Shown one piece after another: positions 1-8,437 of a stretch of 64,000 nt of DNA (its first letter is position 1; the number at the start of each line of letters is the position of its first letter). The notes under the pieces were generated by a model, which worked only from the letters and a program-made list of their open reading frames with translations, had not been told where the DNA came from and searched no databases. The translations under genes were made by a program, and so were the position numbers. The DNA comes from an uncultured Bacteroidales bacterium (GTDB lineage Bacteria > Bacteroidota > Bacteroidia > Bacteroidales > F082): contig CAJOHD010000001.1 in assembly GCA_905234275.1 (NCBI GenBank), positions 516,524 through 580,523 on the forward strand, written 5' to 3'.

Positions 1-2
1 AA

Positions 3-404
3 TTGTTCCGCGTTGCGGTGCCTCAGGTCGGTGTGATGGACATGCTTCGTTATCATCTGTTTACTATCGGCTGGAACTGGGCATCAGACTACGGCACCAG
101 CGAAGACAGCAAGGAGATGTTCGAGGCGTTGTATGCTTATTCACCATTACACACAATACAAAGCGGTCCTGACGTTCATTATCCTGCCATCATGGTGACG
201 ACAGCGGATCACGATGATAGAGTAGTCCCTGCACACTCATTCAAATATGCAGCGACACTGCAGGCAGCTCAGACCGGCGACGAGCCTAAGATCATTCGTA
301 TCGACAGCAAGGCAGGTCATGGCGGCGGCAAGCCGATGGCAAAAGTCATTGAGGAACAAGCCGACATCTACGCTTTCATCCTTTATAATATCGGAATTGA
401 ATAA
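3..404 (+). CDS. Prolyl oligopeptidase family serine peptidase, C-terminal part
   Basis: This is the 3' end of a gene that begins before the window; the visible 133 residues start inside the alpha/beta-hydrolase domain. S9 peptidases cleave after proline in short peptides. The stretch [11 protein letters not shown] is typical of the segment just after the nucleophile elbow. DHDDRVVP (fragment residues 69-76) carries the predicted catalytic aspartate, and AGHGGGKP holds the catalytic histidine at fragment residue 106. The nucleophilic serine lies upstream and is not visible. The stop is followed two bases later by a possible start of the efflux adaptor gene, so the peptidase may share a transcript with the efflux operon, although no functional link is known. 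Confidence 0.9.
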   Translation: MFRVAVPQVGVMDMLRYHLFTIGWNWASDYGTSEDSKEMFEALYAYSPLHTIQSGPDVHYPAIMVTTADHDDRVVPAHSFKYAATLQAAQTGDEPKIIRIDSKAGHGGGKPMAKVIEEQADIYAFILYNIGIE

Positions 405-427
405 TAATGATTTTAAATAGTTTAAAA

Positions 428-1447
428 ATGCGGTTCAAACATTTACTTATCGTTCCTATTTCATTACTTTTAATGGGATGTGGAGAAAACAAAGACAAAA
501 ATCAGACTTATAATCCTGTGATCCCTGTGGAGATAACAGTTGCCAATGTCGATAGCGATCTCGATTTCCGTAATTACATCGGAACATTGCAGAGCGAGAT
601 GAAGATTGCGTTGTCGTTCCCATTAGGCGGAACCGTCACGGAGATCTACGTCCACAACGGACAGAAGGTCAAGAAGGGTGACATCATCGCGAAAGTTGAC
701 GAGACATCGGCCAAGAGCTTGCACGACGCGGCTTTGGCATCACTCAATCAGGCTGAAGACGGATACATTCGTCTGAAACAGGTTCATGAGGAAGGTGGCG
801 TCAGCGATGTGCGTTGGGTTCAGATGGAGACAGACCTTGAGAAGGCTCGCCAGACCGAGATTTCCACTCGCAAACATCTTGATGATTGCACCATCTATGC
901 GCCTCAGGACGGCATCATCAGCATGGGTGATCGCGTGGTAGGAGAGAATATGCATCCGGCAGAGGCATTCTGCCATCTTATCGACATAAACAAACTTGTC
1001 GTTGAGTTTTCTGTCCCGGAAAAAGAAATCGGAATGATTAATGTGGGTGATAAAGCTTTCGCTGATATTCAGGCCTTGAACGTGAAAGATGAGACCATGA
1101 CGGTTTCTGACAAGTCGATTGTCTCTAATCCTTTCGGACACACCTACACAGTGAAGGCGAGAATTAACCTTAACGGCAAAGACGCACTCCCTGGCATGGT
1201 TGTCAAGGTTCGTCTCAACATAGCAGCTCATTCAGGAATCATCATTCCAGCTTCATGTGTGCAGACTATGCCTAACGGATTGGCGGTGTGGGCTGTGAAA
1301 AACGGCAAGTCATACCGTCGCATCATTGAGGTCGGCGATTTCGTGAAAAACGGCGTGCTCGTCACCAATGGTCTGGAATTTGGCGACACCATAGTCACTG
1401 TTGGCTATCAGAAGTTGTATAACGGAGCTTCAGTCTCTTGCAAATAG
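428..1447 (+). CDS. RND efflux periplasmic adaptor (membrane fusion) lipoprotein
   Basis: This HlyD/AcrA-type adaptor would bridge the inner-membrane pump to the TolC channel encoded downstream. Starting at 428 gives a short basic N-terminus, a hydrophobic core and a lipobox LLMGC with Cys18; an in-frame ATG at 407 would add seven residues before the signal. The biotinyl-lipoyl half-motif around GGTVTEIYVHNGQKVKKGD and the later APQDGIISMGDRVVGE are the two lipoyl halves, separated by a helical hairpin rich in Glu, Lys and Gln. The C-terminal part contains the beta-barrel and membrane-proximal domains. It is followed by the pump (25-base gap) and the outer-membrane channel, a complete tripartite system. 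The substrate cannot be read from sequence. Confidence 0.92.
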   Translation: MRFKHLLIVPISLLLMGCGENKDKNQTYNPVIPVEITVANVDSDLDFRNYIGTLQSEMKIALSFPLGGTVTEIYVHNGQKVKKGDIIAKVDETSAKSLHDAALASLNQAEDGYIRLKQVHEEGGVSDVRWVQMETDLEKARQTEISTRKHLDDCTIYAPQDGIISMGDRVVGENMHPAEAFCHLIDINKLVVEFSVPEKEIGMINVGDKAFADIQALNVKDETMTVSDKSIVSNPFGHTYTVKARINLNGKDALPGMVVKVRLNIAAHSGIIIPASCVQTMPNGLAVWAVKNGKSYRRIIEVGDFVKNGVLVTNGLEFGDTIVTVGYQKLYNGASVSCK

Positions 1448-1472
1448 TTTATCATCAAAAAAATAGAGACTT

Positions 1473-4400
1473 ATGGCTCAGAAAAGAAATATTGTTGAAG
1501 CTGCGATGAGGAACAATAGTCTGGTGTTCTTCTTCGTTACGGTCATCGTCATTTTCGGCTTCTTCGCGCTTCCTCGTCTGAAGAAAAACGAGTTCCCTAA
1601 TGTGACGATACGTACCGGTGTGGTGGCTGTGGTGTATCCTGGTGCCACTGCCGAAGAGATAGAGCAGAGGGTGGCTGATGTCACCGAGCAGTATCTGTTC
1701 ACATTCAGCGATGTGGATAAGACCAAGACATATTCGTATTCCAAAGACGGCATGCTTGTCATCATCGTCAACCTTAACAACGACTGCGTTGACGCCAAGA
1801 TGACATGGTCGAGAATTCGTCAGGGATTGGTATTGTTTAGACAGACCAGCTTGCCGAAAGGTGTTATCGCCACGGCTGTCGTCGATGACTTCGGTAACGC
1901 TTCGTCGTTGCTTCTCGCCATCGAGAGTGACCAGCGTTCGTCGCGAGAGCTGCGTGATTTCGCCGATAAGCTGTCGGAGAAGCTGCGTACCATCCCTACG
2001 ATGGGTAACATCAAGATTGTGGGCGAGCAAAAAGAGGAGATAGCCGTTTACATGGACCCGACCCGCATGACACAGTACGCTGTCTCGCCTTCAATGGTGA
2101 CAGCAGAACTGGCGGCACACAGCCTTCGTACCATTTCTGGAAAAGTTGATAATTCGGATGGACAGGCGCTGATACATATCGAAGTGCCTATCGATGACGT
2201 GTATGAGCTCAATGAACTCGTCGTTTTCTCCGACCAGATTACCGGACAGACAGTGAAGTTGCGTGACGTGGCTCGTCTTGAACGTCGTTATCAGGAGTCG
2301 TCGCAGTACATCCAGTATTCCGACCAAGATGTTGATAATCACAGATGTCTGATGTTCTCTATGGAGATGCGTCCAGGATATAATGTGGTGGCTTTCGGTA
2401 ACGAGGTGAACGAGAAGATCGACGCTTTCCTTGCCACAGCGCCACCTGACATTCATGTGCACCGCATCACCGACCAGCCGGTAGTGGTCAATAAATCTGT
2501 GCTCTCGTTCTTGAGAGACCTCATTGAGGCTATCCTCATCGTTATCTTGGTGATGCTCATGCTGTTCCCATTGAGAACGGCTTTGGTGTCATCGACATCA
2601 GTGCCGGTGTGTATCGCAGCGGCTTGGGCTATCATGTATCTGCTCGGAATGGAGCTTAACACTGTGACGTTGGCGGCTCTCATCGTGGTGCTTGGTATGA
2701 TAGTCGACGACTCGGTGGTGGTCATCGACGGCTATACCGACATGCTCAGCGAAGGGCACTCGCGTTGGTACTCGGCTGCAGTGTCAACAAAGCAGCTCAT
2801 GACGTCCATGCTCATCGCCACATGCTCAATCTCATGTATGTTTTTCCCGATGTTACCGATTATGAACGGTACCAACATGGGAGACTTCATTAAGTTGTTC
2901 CCATGGGCTATCTTCATCACGTTGGCGTGCAGTTTCTTCTATGCCATCTGGGTGATTCCATTCATGTCGGCAAAGATGATTACTCCTCAGAATCCTAACA
3001 AACTCTCACGTTTCGAGAAGATTCAGGCTAAGTTTTTCGATATTCTTCAGAATAGTTACAAAAGGCTTCTTAACCTTTGCTTCCGTCATAAATGGGCAAC
3101 AGTCTGTGTGGCGTTGGCATCAGTCGTTATTGGTGTTTTCTTGTTCACGAAGATCAATATCCAGATGCTGCCAAAGGCTGAGCGAGACAGTTTCGCTGTT
3201 GAGATTCATCTCGCTGATGGTAGCTCGATAGAGGAGACGGCGGCAGTGGCTGACTCACTGACAAAGATTTTGAAAGCCGACCCGCGTGTGAAATCTGTGA
3301 CAGCCTTCCTCGGTATGGCATCGCCACGTTTCCACATGACATACGCTCCAGAACCTATGCCGACCAACGCCTACGCTCAGTTTATTGTGATAACCGAGTC
3401 GGATGAAGCTACTAAGGCTATGATGCTCGAATATCCTCAGAAATACGAGAACATGTTCCCTATAGCGCAGATCCGTTTCAAACAGATGGATTATCAGATA
3501 GTCAATGCGCCGGTGGAATATTATGTCATCGGTGACGACTACGATGAGCTTTCGGTGATTAGCGACTCGATTAAGGCGTTCATGAAGAGAAGTCCGAACC
3601 TGTTCTATGTCCACTCTGATTTCGATGAGACTGAAGAGGTTATCGAGGTCACGCTTGATATGGAAGAGGCATCAAGACTTGGTGTGACACAGTCTGTTCT
3701 GTCGGTATATCTGGCAGGCGCTTTGACTGGAAGCAACATCGTTTCATTGTGGGATGGAGGTTATAATCTTCATACCACAGTTTATACCGAAGGTGTTCAT
3801 GATATTGATTATGAAGGTCTTGGCGACATGCTGGTTCCTACTTCGAAGCCAGGTGAATGGGTGCCGCTGCGTCAGGTGGCGACGCTGACACCAACGTTCA
3901 AGCATAACAATCTGCCGCACCGTAACGGTATGAAGTGTATTACCGTGTCAGCTGATGTTATGACAGGCGCAGGACAGCTTAAAGAGTTCGCAACGATAGA
4001 CAAATACATTGCGAACAATCTTAACGTCCCAGATGACATCATCATCAATAAGGGTGGCTCAATGGCAGTGACTGTCGAGACTATGCCGTCGCTTATCCAG
4101 TCAATTTTGGCTGCAATAGTGGTGATGTTCATTGTGTTGATTTTCCACTATACGAAGATCGGAATCTCATTGCTTTCGCTTTCGGTGTCGGTGCTTTGCA
4201 TCTTCGGCTCAACCTTGGGACTTTGGATGTTCGGACTCGACTTGTCGGTGACCGCTATCTTGGGTGTCATTTCACTCATCGGTATCATCGTGCGTAACGC
4301 TATTATCATGTACGACTATGCCGCTGAGTTGCGATTGAAGGAGCATATCCCGGTGCATCAGGCGGCTTACGAAGCGGGATTGCGCCGTATGCGACCGATA

Positions 4401-4673
4401 TTCCTCACATCGGCGACGACAGCTCTTGGCGTCATCCCGATGATTCTGGCAAAGACATTGCTTTGGGAACCAATGGGCGTGGTCATCTGCTTCGGTACAA
4501 TCTTTACTTTCCCACTCGTGGTGACAGTGCTTCCGGTGGCTTACTGCCTCGCTTTCGACGCTGGCGAACATGACAAGCAATTCTGGAATAGAATCAACCT
4601 CAGATTCTTGAAAAATCTTGCTTTGCGTGAAAAACGAATTGAGAAACATAATCTTGAAAGTAATAATGCATAA
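1473..4673 (+). CDS. RND efflux transporter permease (AcrB/HAE family)
   Basis: A 1066-residue inner-membrane proton-driven pump of the expected length for the hydrophobe/amphiphile RND family. It has the duplicated layout of this family: TM1, a large periplasmic loop (porter and docking domains), TM2-6 with GMIVDDSVVVID, then a second half with TM7, a second loop and TM8-12. Asp412 and Asp413 in TM4 match the proton-relay pair of AcrB. The TM10 position that is Lys940 in AcrB appears here as Arg941 in GIIVRNAIIMYDY, which is unusual for AcrB-like drug pumps. The gene lies between its adaptor and TolC partner. The substrate is unknown; bile salts, drugs or lipids are all possible. Confidence 0.95.
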   Translation: MAQKRNIVEAAMRNNSLVFFFVTVIVIFGFFALPRLKKNEFPNVTIRTGVVAVVYPGATAEEIEQRVADVTEQYLFTFSDVDKTKTYSYSKDGMLVIIVNLNNDCVDAKMTWSRIRQGLVLFRQTSLPKGVIATAVVDDFGNASSLLLAIESDQRSSRELRDFADKLSEKLRTIPTMGNIKIVGEQKEEIAVYMDPTRMTQYAVSPSMVTAELAAHSLRTISGKVDNSDGQALIHIEVPIDDVYELNELVVFSDQITGQTVKLRDVARLERRYQESSQYIQYSDQDVDNHRCLMFSMEMRPGYNVVAFGNEVNEKIDAFLATAPPDIHVHRITDQPVVVNKSVLSFLRDLIEAILIVILVMLMLFPLRTALVSSTSVPVCIAAAWAIMYLLGMELNTVTLAALIVVLGMIVDDSVVVIDGYTDMLSEGHSRWYSAAVSTKQLMTSMLIATCSISCMFFPMLPIMNGTNMGDFIKLFPWAIFITLACSFFYAIWVIPFMSAKMITPQNPNKLSRFEKIQAKFFDILQNSYKRLLNLCFRHKWATVCVALASVVIGVFLFTKINIQMLPKAERDSFAVEIHLADGSSIEETAAVADSLTKILKADPRVKSVTAFLGMASPRFHMTYAPEPMPTNAYAQFIVITESDEATKAMMLEYPQKYENMFPIAQIRFKQMDYQIVNAPVEYYVIGDDYDELSVISDSIKAFMKRSPNLFYVHSDFDETEEVIEVTLDMEEASRLGVTQSVLSVYLAGALTGSNIVSLWDGGYNLHTTVYTEGVHDIDYEGLGDMLVPTSKPGEWVPLRQVATLTPTFKHNNLPHRNGMKCITVSADVMTGAGQLKEFATIDKYIANNLNVPDDIIINKGGSMAVTVETMPSLIQSILAAIVVMFIVLIFHYTKIGISLLSLSVSVLCIFGSTLGLWMFGLDLSVTAILGVISLIGIIVRNAIIMYDYAAELRLKEHIPVHQAAYEAGLRRMRPIFLTSATTALGVIPMILAKTLLWEPMGVVICFGTIFTFPLVVTVLPVAYCLAFDAGEHDKQFWNRINLRFLKNLALREKRIEKHNLESNNA

Positions 4674-4677
4674 TACT

Positions 4678-6012
4678 ATGAAAAGATATATTTTAATAAT
4701 TGTTTTGGCATTTCTGACATTGGGTTTGACAGCTCAAAACGATGATGTTCTGACTCTCGACTCATGTTTCGCGTTAGCGAGGGCGAATAATGCGCAGTTT
4801 AAGACGAGCAAGCTGCAGATCGAGCAGGCCCAACAAGTCAAGAAACAGGTGTTTACCAAGTATTTCCCTCAGGTTTCGGCAAATTATATCGGTTATTATG
4901 CTGTAAATCCGATTATCCAATATGGTGTCGACCAGTTCAGCACAGATGAGTTCGGTCAGATCTTGAAGGCGATAATCGAGACGCTGCATGATGCCGGCTG
5001 GGGTGTCCCGACAGAGATTGGATTCATGAAACAAGGCCAGAGTATCAGTGCGACGGCGATACAGCCTATTTATGCAGGCGGTCGTATCGTAAATGGTAAC
5101 CGACTTGCGAAATTGGGCATCGAGGCGGCAGAGCTGAATGCCGAGGTGACTGAACGTGACGTGCTCGAGGATATTGAATCGACGTATTATCTTGTCCTCG
5201 GCTTGCAGGCAAAGGTTGAGACTCTTGAGTCGGCACTTGCTTTGATCGACTCGCTTGACCATACCGTTGATGTGGCTCTTAGAGCCGGTCTCGTTACTAA
5301 AAACGACCAGCTGCGTGTGGCTATGAAACGTAATGAGCTGAAAGCTCAGCAGTTACAGCTAAACAACGGCATCGCTCTTGCATCGCAGCTGCTTTGCCAG
5401 CAGATAGGCATCGAATATCCTGAAGAAGGTCTTACACTTCAAAATGACCTTGAAAACAGCGATAATTTCATTCAAAACGACGAATTTGTTCGTCCGGAGA
5501 TACAACTCCTGCAGCTTCAGATTGATGCAGAGACGTATTATAAACGTCTGACAAGGGGAGAGGCTCTTCCGGAAATCGGAGTCGGCGCGATGGTGAATTA
5601 TGGCAACCTGATTCAGAAGTATTACAAAGGCAATGCGATATTCTTCGCAAGAGTGTCGGTGCCGCTGACACAATGGTGGGAGACATCGCATAAGATCAAG
5701 GAGCACAACCTGAAGATCGAGCAATATGAAATCATGCAGAAAGATTTGACAGAGAAGATGTCGCTGCAGGAAAAACAGGCTTATAACCAGATGGTTGAGG
5801 CTGAGGCGTTGCTTGAGTCAGACAATGCGTCACTTGATATGGCAAAGGAGAATTATCGTATAGCATCACTCAATTATGAGGCTGGACTGAACACCATCAC
5901 TGATGTTCTTGAGGCTAACGCGCTGCTTCTGCAGGCACAAAACGCCATCACCGACCGCGAGATAACCTATGTGTCGGCACGCCGCAGATATCACGATTTG
6001 ACAGGAAAATAA
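4678..6012 (+). CDS. TolC-family outer membrane efflux channel
   Basis: The third component of the tripartite pump. The start at 4678 gives a clean signal peptide (MKRYILIIVLAFLTLGLTAQ); earlier in-frame starts overlap the end of the pump gene and would put a polar extension before the signal. After cleavage the protein begins with LTLDSCFALARANN, the usual start of the first TolC helical repeat, and a second repeat begins near FVRPEIQLLQLQIDAE. The rest is long amphipathic helices rich in Gln, Glu and Ala (ALLLQAQNAITDREITYV near the C-terminus), as expected for the trimeric barrel-tunnel. The length of 444 residues is normal. The start codon lies four bases after the pump stop, so the three genes are almost certainly one operon. 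Confidence 0.93.
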   Translation: MKRYILIIVLAFLTLGLTAQNDDVLTLDSCFALARANNAQFKTSKLQIEQAQQVKKQVFTKYFPQVSANYIGYYAVNPIIQYGVDQFSTDEFGQILKAIIETLHDAGWGVPTEIGFMKQGQSISATAIQPIYAGGRIVNGNRLAKLGIEAAELNAEVTERDVLEDIESTYYLVLGLQAKVETLESALALIDSLDHTVDVALRAGLVTKNDQLRVAMKRNELKAQQLQLNNGIALASQLLCQQIGIEYPEEGLTLQNDLENSDNFIQNDEFVRPEIQLLQLQIDAETYYKRLTRGEALPEIGVGAMVNYGNLIQKYYKGNAIFFARVSVPLTQWWETSHKIKEHNLKIEQYEIMQKDLTEKMSLQEKQAYNQMVEAEALLESDNASLDMAKENYRIASLNYEAGLNTITDVLEANALLLQAQNAITDREITYVSARRRYHDLTGK

Positions 6013-6017
6013 ACGAT

Positions 6018-7346
6018 TTATTCAATTCCTCTCAAATCCTTGTATAACTGCACCGCATAGAGGTCAGTCATATTTGAGATGTAGTCAAGGACGACTTGTA
6101 TTTTCGAGTACAGGTCGTCTTTTTCTGTCTTGAACTGGTCAGGGATAATCGACACTAAACGTTTGTGGTAGCCGCTGTCAGGATGCAGGATGGCGTCCAT
6201 GAACTCGTTCATCAGGCTGCCGATGATGTTGTAGCCTGTGACCTCGATCTTCACCACTGAAGGATGTTTGTAAATGTTTGGCACTGAGAAGCTTCTGCAG
6301 CCTTCGAGGGCGTCGTTTTCGAGCTTCGGCAGGTGTGCGATAAGACTGCCTTTGAAGGTGCCAGCCATGATGTCGTCGTAGTTCTCGATGAACACCTTCG
6401 ACACACAGTCGACCAGCTTGTTGATTACGGTGGCACGCAGAAATGCCATGCGTTCGTTGGCGTCGGTGACGGTCTCGAAGATATGTGCGCGACGCTCGAA
6501 GAACCAAGCCTCTTCCGGTCTGTCCTCGCTGAAGAAAGCTGTGAAATGACGGTCGATGTCGTCGGTCTGGATGATGCCACGTTTGTGAGCGTCTTCCATG
6601 TCGAGGATGAGGTAGCAGATGTCGTCAGCGGCCTCCATCATGTATGAAAGCGGATGACGTGCGTAAATCGGGCGCTCGCTGTCGATGCGAGGGATCCCGC
6701 AGCCTTCCATCACCTTCTCGAACTGCTCTATTTCACTGTTGAAGACGTTATATTTCTTGCGGTCGCCCTTGTCGAATGAAGGGTAAGGGTATTTTATCAA
6801 CGTTGCCAACGAGGCGTAGGTCAGGGAGAGTCCGCCTTCACGACGACCGACAAACTGGTGTGTGAGCTGACGGAATGCGTTGGCGTTACCTTCGAACGAG
6901 ATGAGGTCAGACCATTGGTTTTCAGGGATTTGGCTCTTCAAAGACTTGCCTTCGCCGAACTTGAAGTAGCTGCTCATGGTCTCCTCGCCGGAGTGCCCGA
7001 AAGGAGGGTTGCCGAGGTCGTGAGCGAGGCATGCTGTTGAAACTATAGTGTCGATGTCGTAGATGACATCATGGAAATCGGGACCGTACTTCTCGATGAG
7101 GAATTTCGACACTTTACGTGCTATCGAACGGCCTACGCTTGCCACTTCGAGGCTGTGTGTCAATCGGTTATGCACGAGTTTTGCACCAGGCAGAGGGAAG
7201 ACCTGCGTCTTGTTTTGCAGACGATGGAAAATGTTGGAGAAGATTATACGGTCGTAATCTCTCTGAAACTCGTTCCTGATGTCGGCGACGCTCTGTGCGC
7301 GAGCCTCACGCTTTGCTGATAATAACGATTCCCAATTCATACTCAA
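6018..7346 (-). CDS. dgt: Deoxyguanosinetriphosphate triphosphohydrolase (HD-domain dNTPase)
   Basis: Hydrolyses dNTPs, classically dGTP, to the deoxynucleoside and tripolyphosphate, which controls dNTP pools. The HD metal site is visible as HNRLTHSLEVA (His64) and ACLAHDLGNPPFGHSGEE (His109-Asp110), with the conserved QVFPLPG just before. The length of 442 residues is that of bacterial Dgt/SAMHD1-like enzymes. The C-terminal half contains the SYMMEAADDICYLILDMED segment, carrying a further conserved metal-binding aspartate. It lies 56 bases downstream of tsaD on the same strand and may be cotranscribed with it. Its stop is five bases from the TolC stop in convergent orientation. Confidence 0.95.
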   Translation of the reverse strand: MSMNWESLLSAKREARAQSVADIRNEFQRDYDRIIFSNIFHRLQNKTQVFPLPGAKLVHNRLTHSLEVASVGRSIARKVSKFLIEKYGPDFHDVIYDIDTIVSTACLAHDLGNPPFGHSGEETMSSYFKFGEGKSLKSQIPENQWSDLISFEGNANAFRQLTHQFVGRREGGLSLTYASLATLIKYPYPSFDKGDRKKYNVFNSEIEQFEKVMEGCGIPRIDSERPIYARHPLSYMMEAADDICYLILDMEDAHKRGIIQTDDIDRHFTAFFSEDRPEEAWFFERRAHIFETVTDANERMAFLRATVINKLVDCVSKVFIENYDDIMAGTFKGSLIAHLPKLENDALEGCRSFSVPNIYKHPSVVKIEVTGYNIIGSLMNEFMDAILHPDSGYHKRLVSIIPDQFKTEKDDLYSKIQVVLDYISNMTDLYAVQLYKDLRGIE

Positions 7347-7374
7347 TACACTTTCAACTTTATACTTAAAACTA

Positions 7375-7402
7375 CTCTCAACTCTAAACTCTCAACTCTA
7401 AA
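7375..7402. repeat. Two tandem copies of a 14-base unit between tsaD and dgt
   Basis: CTCTCAACTCTAAA occurs twice head to tail (7375-7388 and 7389-7402), ending immediately next to the tsaD stop codon. The rest of the 56-base gap is made of related low-complexity words (TTTCAACTTTATACTTAAA). Function unknown; similar short AT-rich islands occur elsewhere in the window with other units. Confidence 0.8.
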
Positions 7403-8425
7403 CTACTGCGTAGCAGTGCGAGCATACGGTGTCATGTCCTGACTGCCGAATTCTCCTCTTTGATATTTCAGATATCCTGCAACACCAATCATGGCGGCGT
7501 TGTCGGTGCTGAATTTGAACTTCGGGATGAACACATCCCAATGATATTTCTTTCCAGCGGCGATCATAGCATCCTGAAGCCCAGTGTTTGCTGACACTCC
7601 GCCAGCTATCGCCACCTGTCTGATTCCTGTGTCCTTCGCCGCCTTGATGAGCTTCTTCATCAGCGTATCGATGATGTCTTTTTGGATAGAAGCGCAAAGG
7701 TCGGCTTTGTTTTCCTCAATGAAATTCTCGTTTTCCTTAAGTTTGTCTCTCAAGAAATACAGGAAGCTCGTTTTCAGTCCGCTGAAGCTATAGTCGTAGC
7801 CCGGGATATGCGGCTTGCTGAACTGGAAAGCGTCAGGGTTGCCTTCTTTGGCTAACTTATTGATTATCGGACCTCCAGGGTAGCCGAGTCCCATGATTTT
7901 AGCTGTCTTGTCGAACGCCTCGCCGGCAGCGTCGTCGATGGTCTTTCCCAAGATTTCAAGGTCGAAATAATCATTAACCTTCATAATCTGAGTGTGACCG
8001 CCTGAAACTGTCAAGCAAAGAAACGGGAATTGCGGAACCGGCGTAGGATTGTCAGGCTCCTGTGCGAAAAGTGCCAAGACATGACCGTTGGTATGATTAA
8101 TTTCTATCATCGGGATGTCCATGGCGAGCGCGAAAGCCTTTGAAAATGAAGTACCTACGAGCAATGAACCTAATAATCCTGGTCCACGTGTAAAAGCTAT
8201 TGCGCGTATTTGATTTTTTTGTATATTTGCTTGCTTAATTGCGGCGTCAACGACAGGAATGATGTTCTGCTGGTGCGCGCGCGAGGCGAGTTCGGGTATG
8301 ACACCACCGTATTGGCGGTGAACCTCTTGATTAGCAATGACATTCGATAAGACTGTCGTGCCTCTGAGGACTGCCGCTGACGTGTCGTCACACGATGATT
8401 CGATGGCTAAAATGTATTCGTTCAT
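7403..8425 (-). CDS. tsaD: tRNA N6-adenosine threonylcarbamoyltransferase TsaD
   Basis: Transfers the threonylcarbamoyl group from threonylcarbamoyl-AMP to A37 of tRNAs that read ANN codons (t6A). The Kae1/TsaD signature is complete: ILAIESSCDDTSAAV at the N-terminus, the metal-binding histidines His111 and His115 in INHTNGHVLALF, LTVSGGHTQIM, and GGVSANTGLQ near the C-terminus. The start at 8425 gives 340 residues, the family length; a longer frame upstream would add 15 residues and overlap the tamB start. Only 12 bases separate its start from that of tamB on the opposite strand. A YciO/TsaC-family gene lies at 49978-50589 in the same window. Confidence 0.97.
   Translation of the reverse strand: MNEYILAIESSCDDTSAAVLRGTTVLSNVIANQEVHRQYGGVIPELASRAHQQNIIPVVDAAIKQANIQKNQIRAIAFTRGPGLLGSLLVGTSFSKAFALAMDIPMIEINHTNGHVLALFAQEPDNPTPVPQFPFLCLTVSGGHTQIMKVNDYFDLEILGKTIDDAAGEAFDKTAKIMGLGYPGGPIINKLAKEGNPDAFQFSKPHIPGYDYSFSGLKTSFLYFLRDKLKENENFIEENKADLCASIQKDIIDTLMKKLIKAAKDTGIRQVAIAGGVSANTGLQDAMIAAGKKYHWDVFIPKFKFSTDNAAMIGVAGYLKYQRGEFGSQDMTPYARTATQ
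8200..8230 (+). promoter_or_regulatory. Predicted promoter for tamB, inside tsaD
   Basis: TTG at 8200-8202, a 19-base spacer and TATATTTGC at 8222-8230 match the Bacteroidetes sigma-ABfr consensus with ideal spacing. It points towards tamB, whose start is about 200 bases downstream, and lies wholly inside tsaD on the opposite strand. A transcript from here would be antisense to about the first 190 bases of tsaD. Prediction only. Confidence 0.55.
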
Positions 8426-8437
8426 AGCAATAAAAGA

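Noticed and set aside
3..6012. The peptidase fragment as a functional part of the efflux operon
   Set aside because: The spacing fits cotranscription, but nothing known links prolyl oligopeptidase to RND efflux, and the upstream promoter is outside the window.
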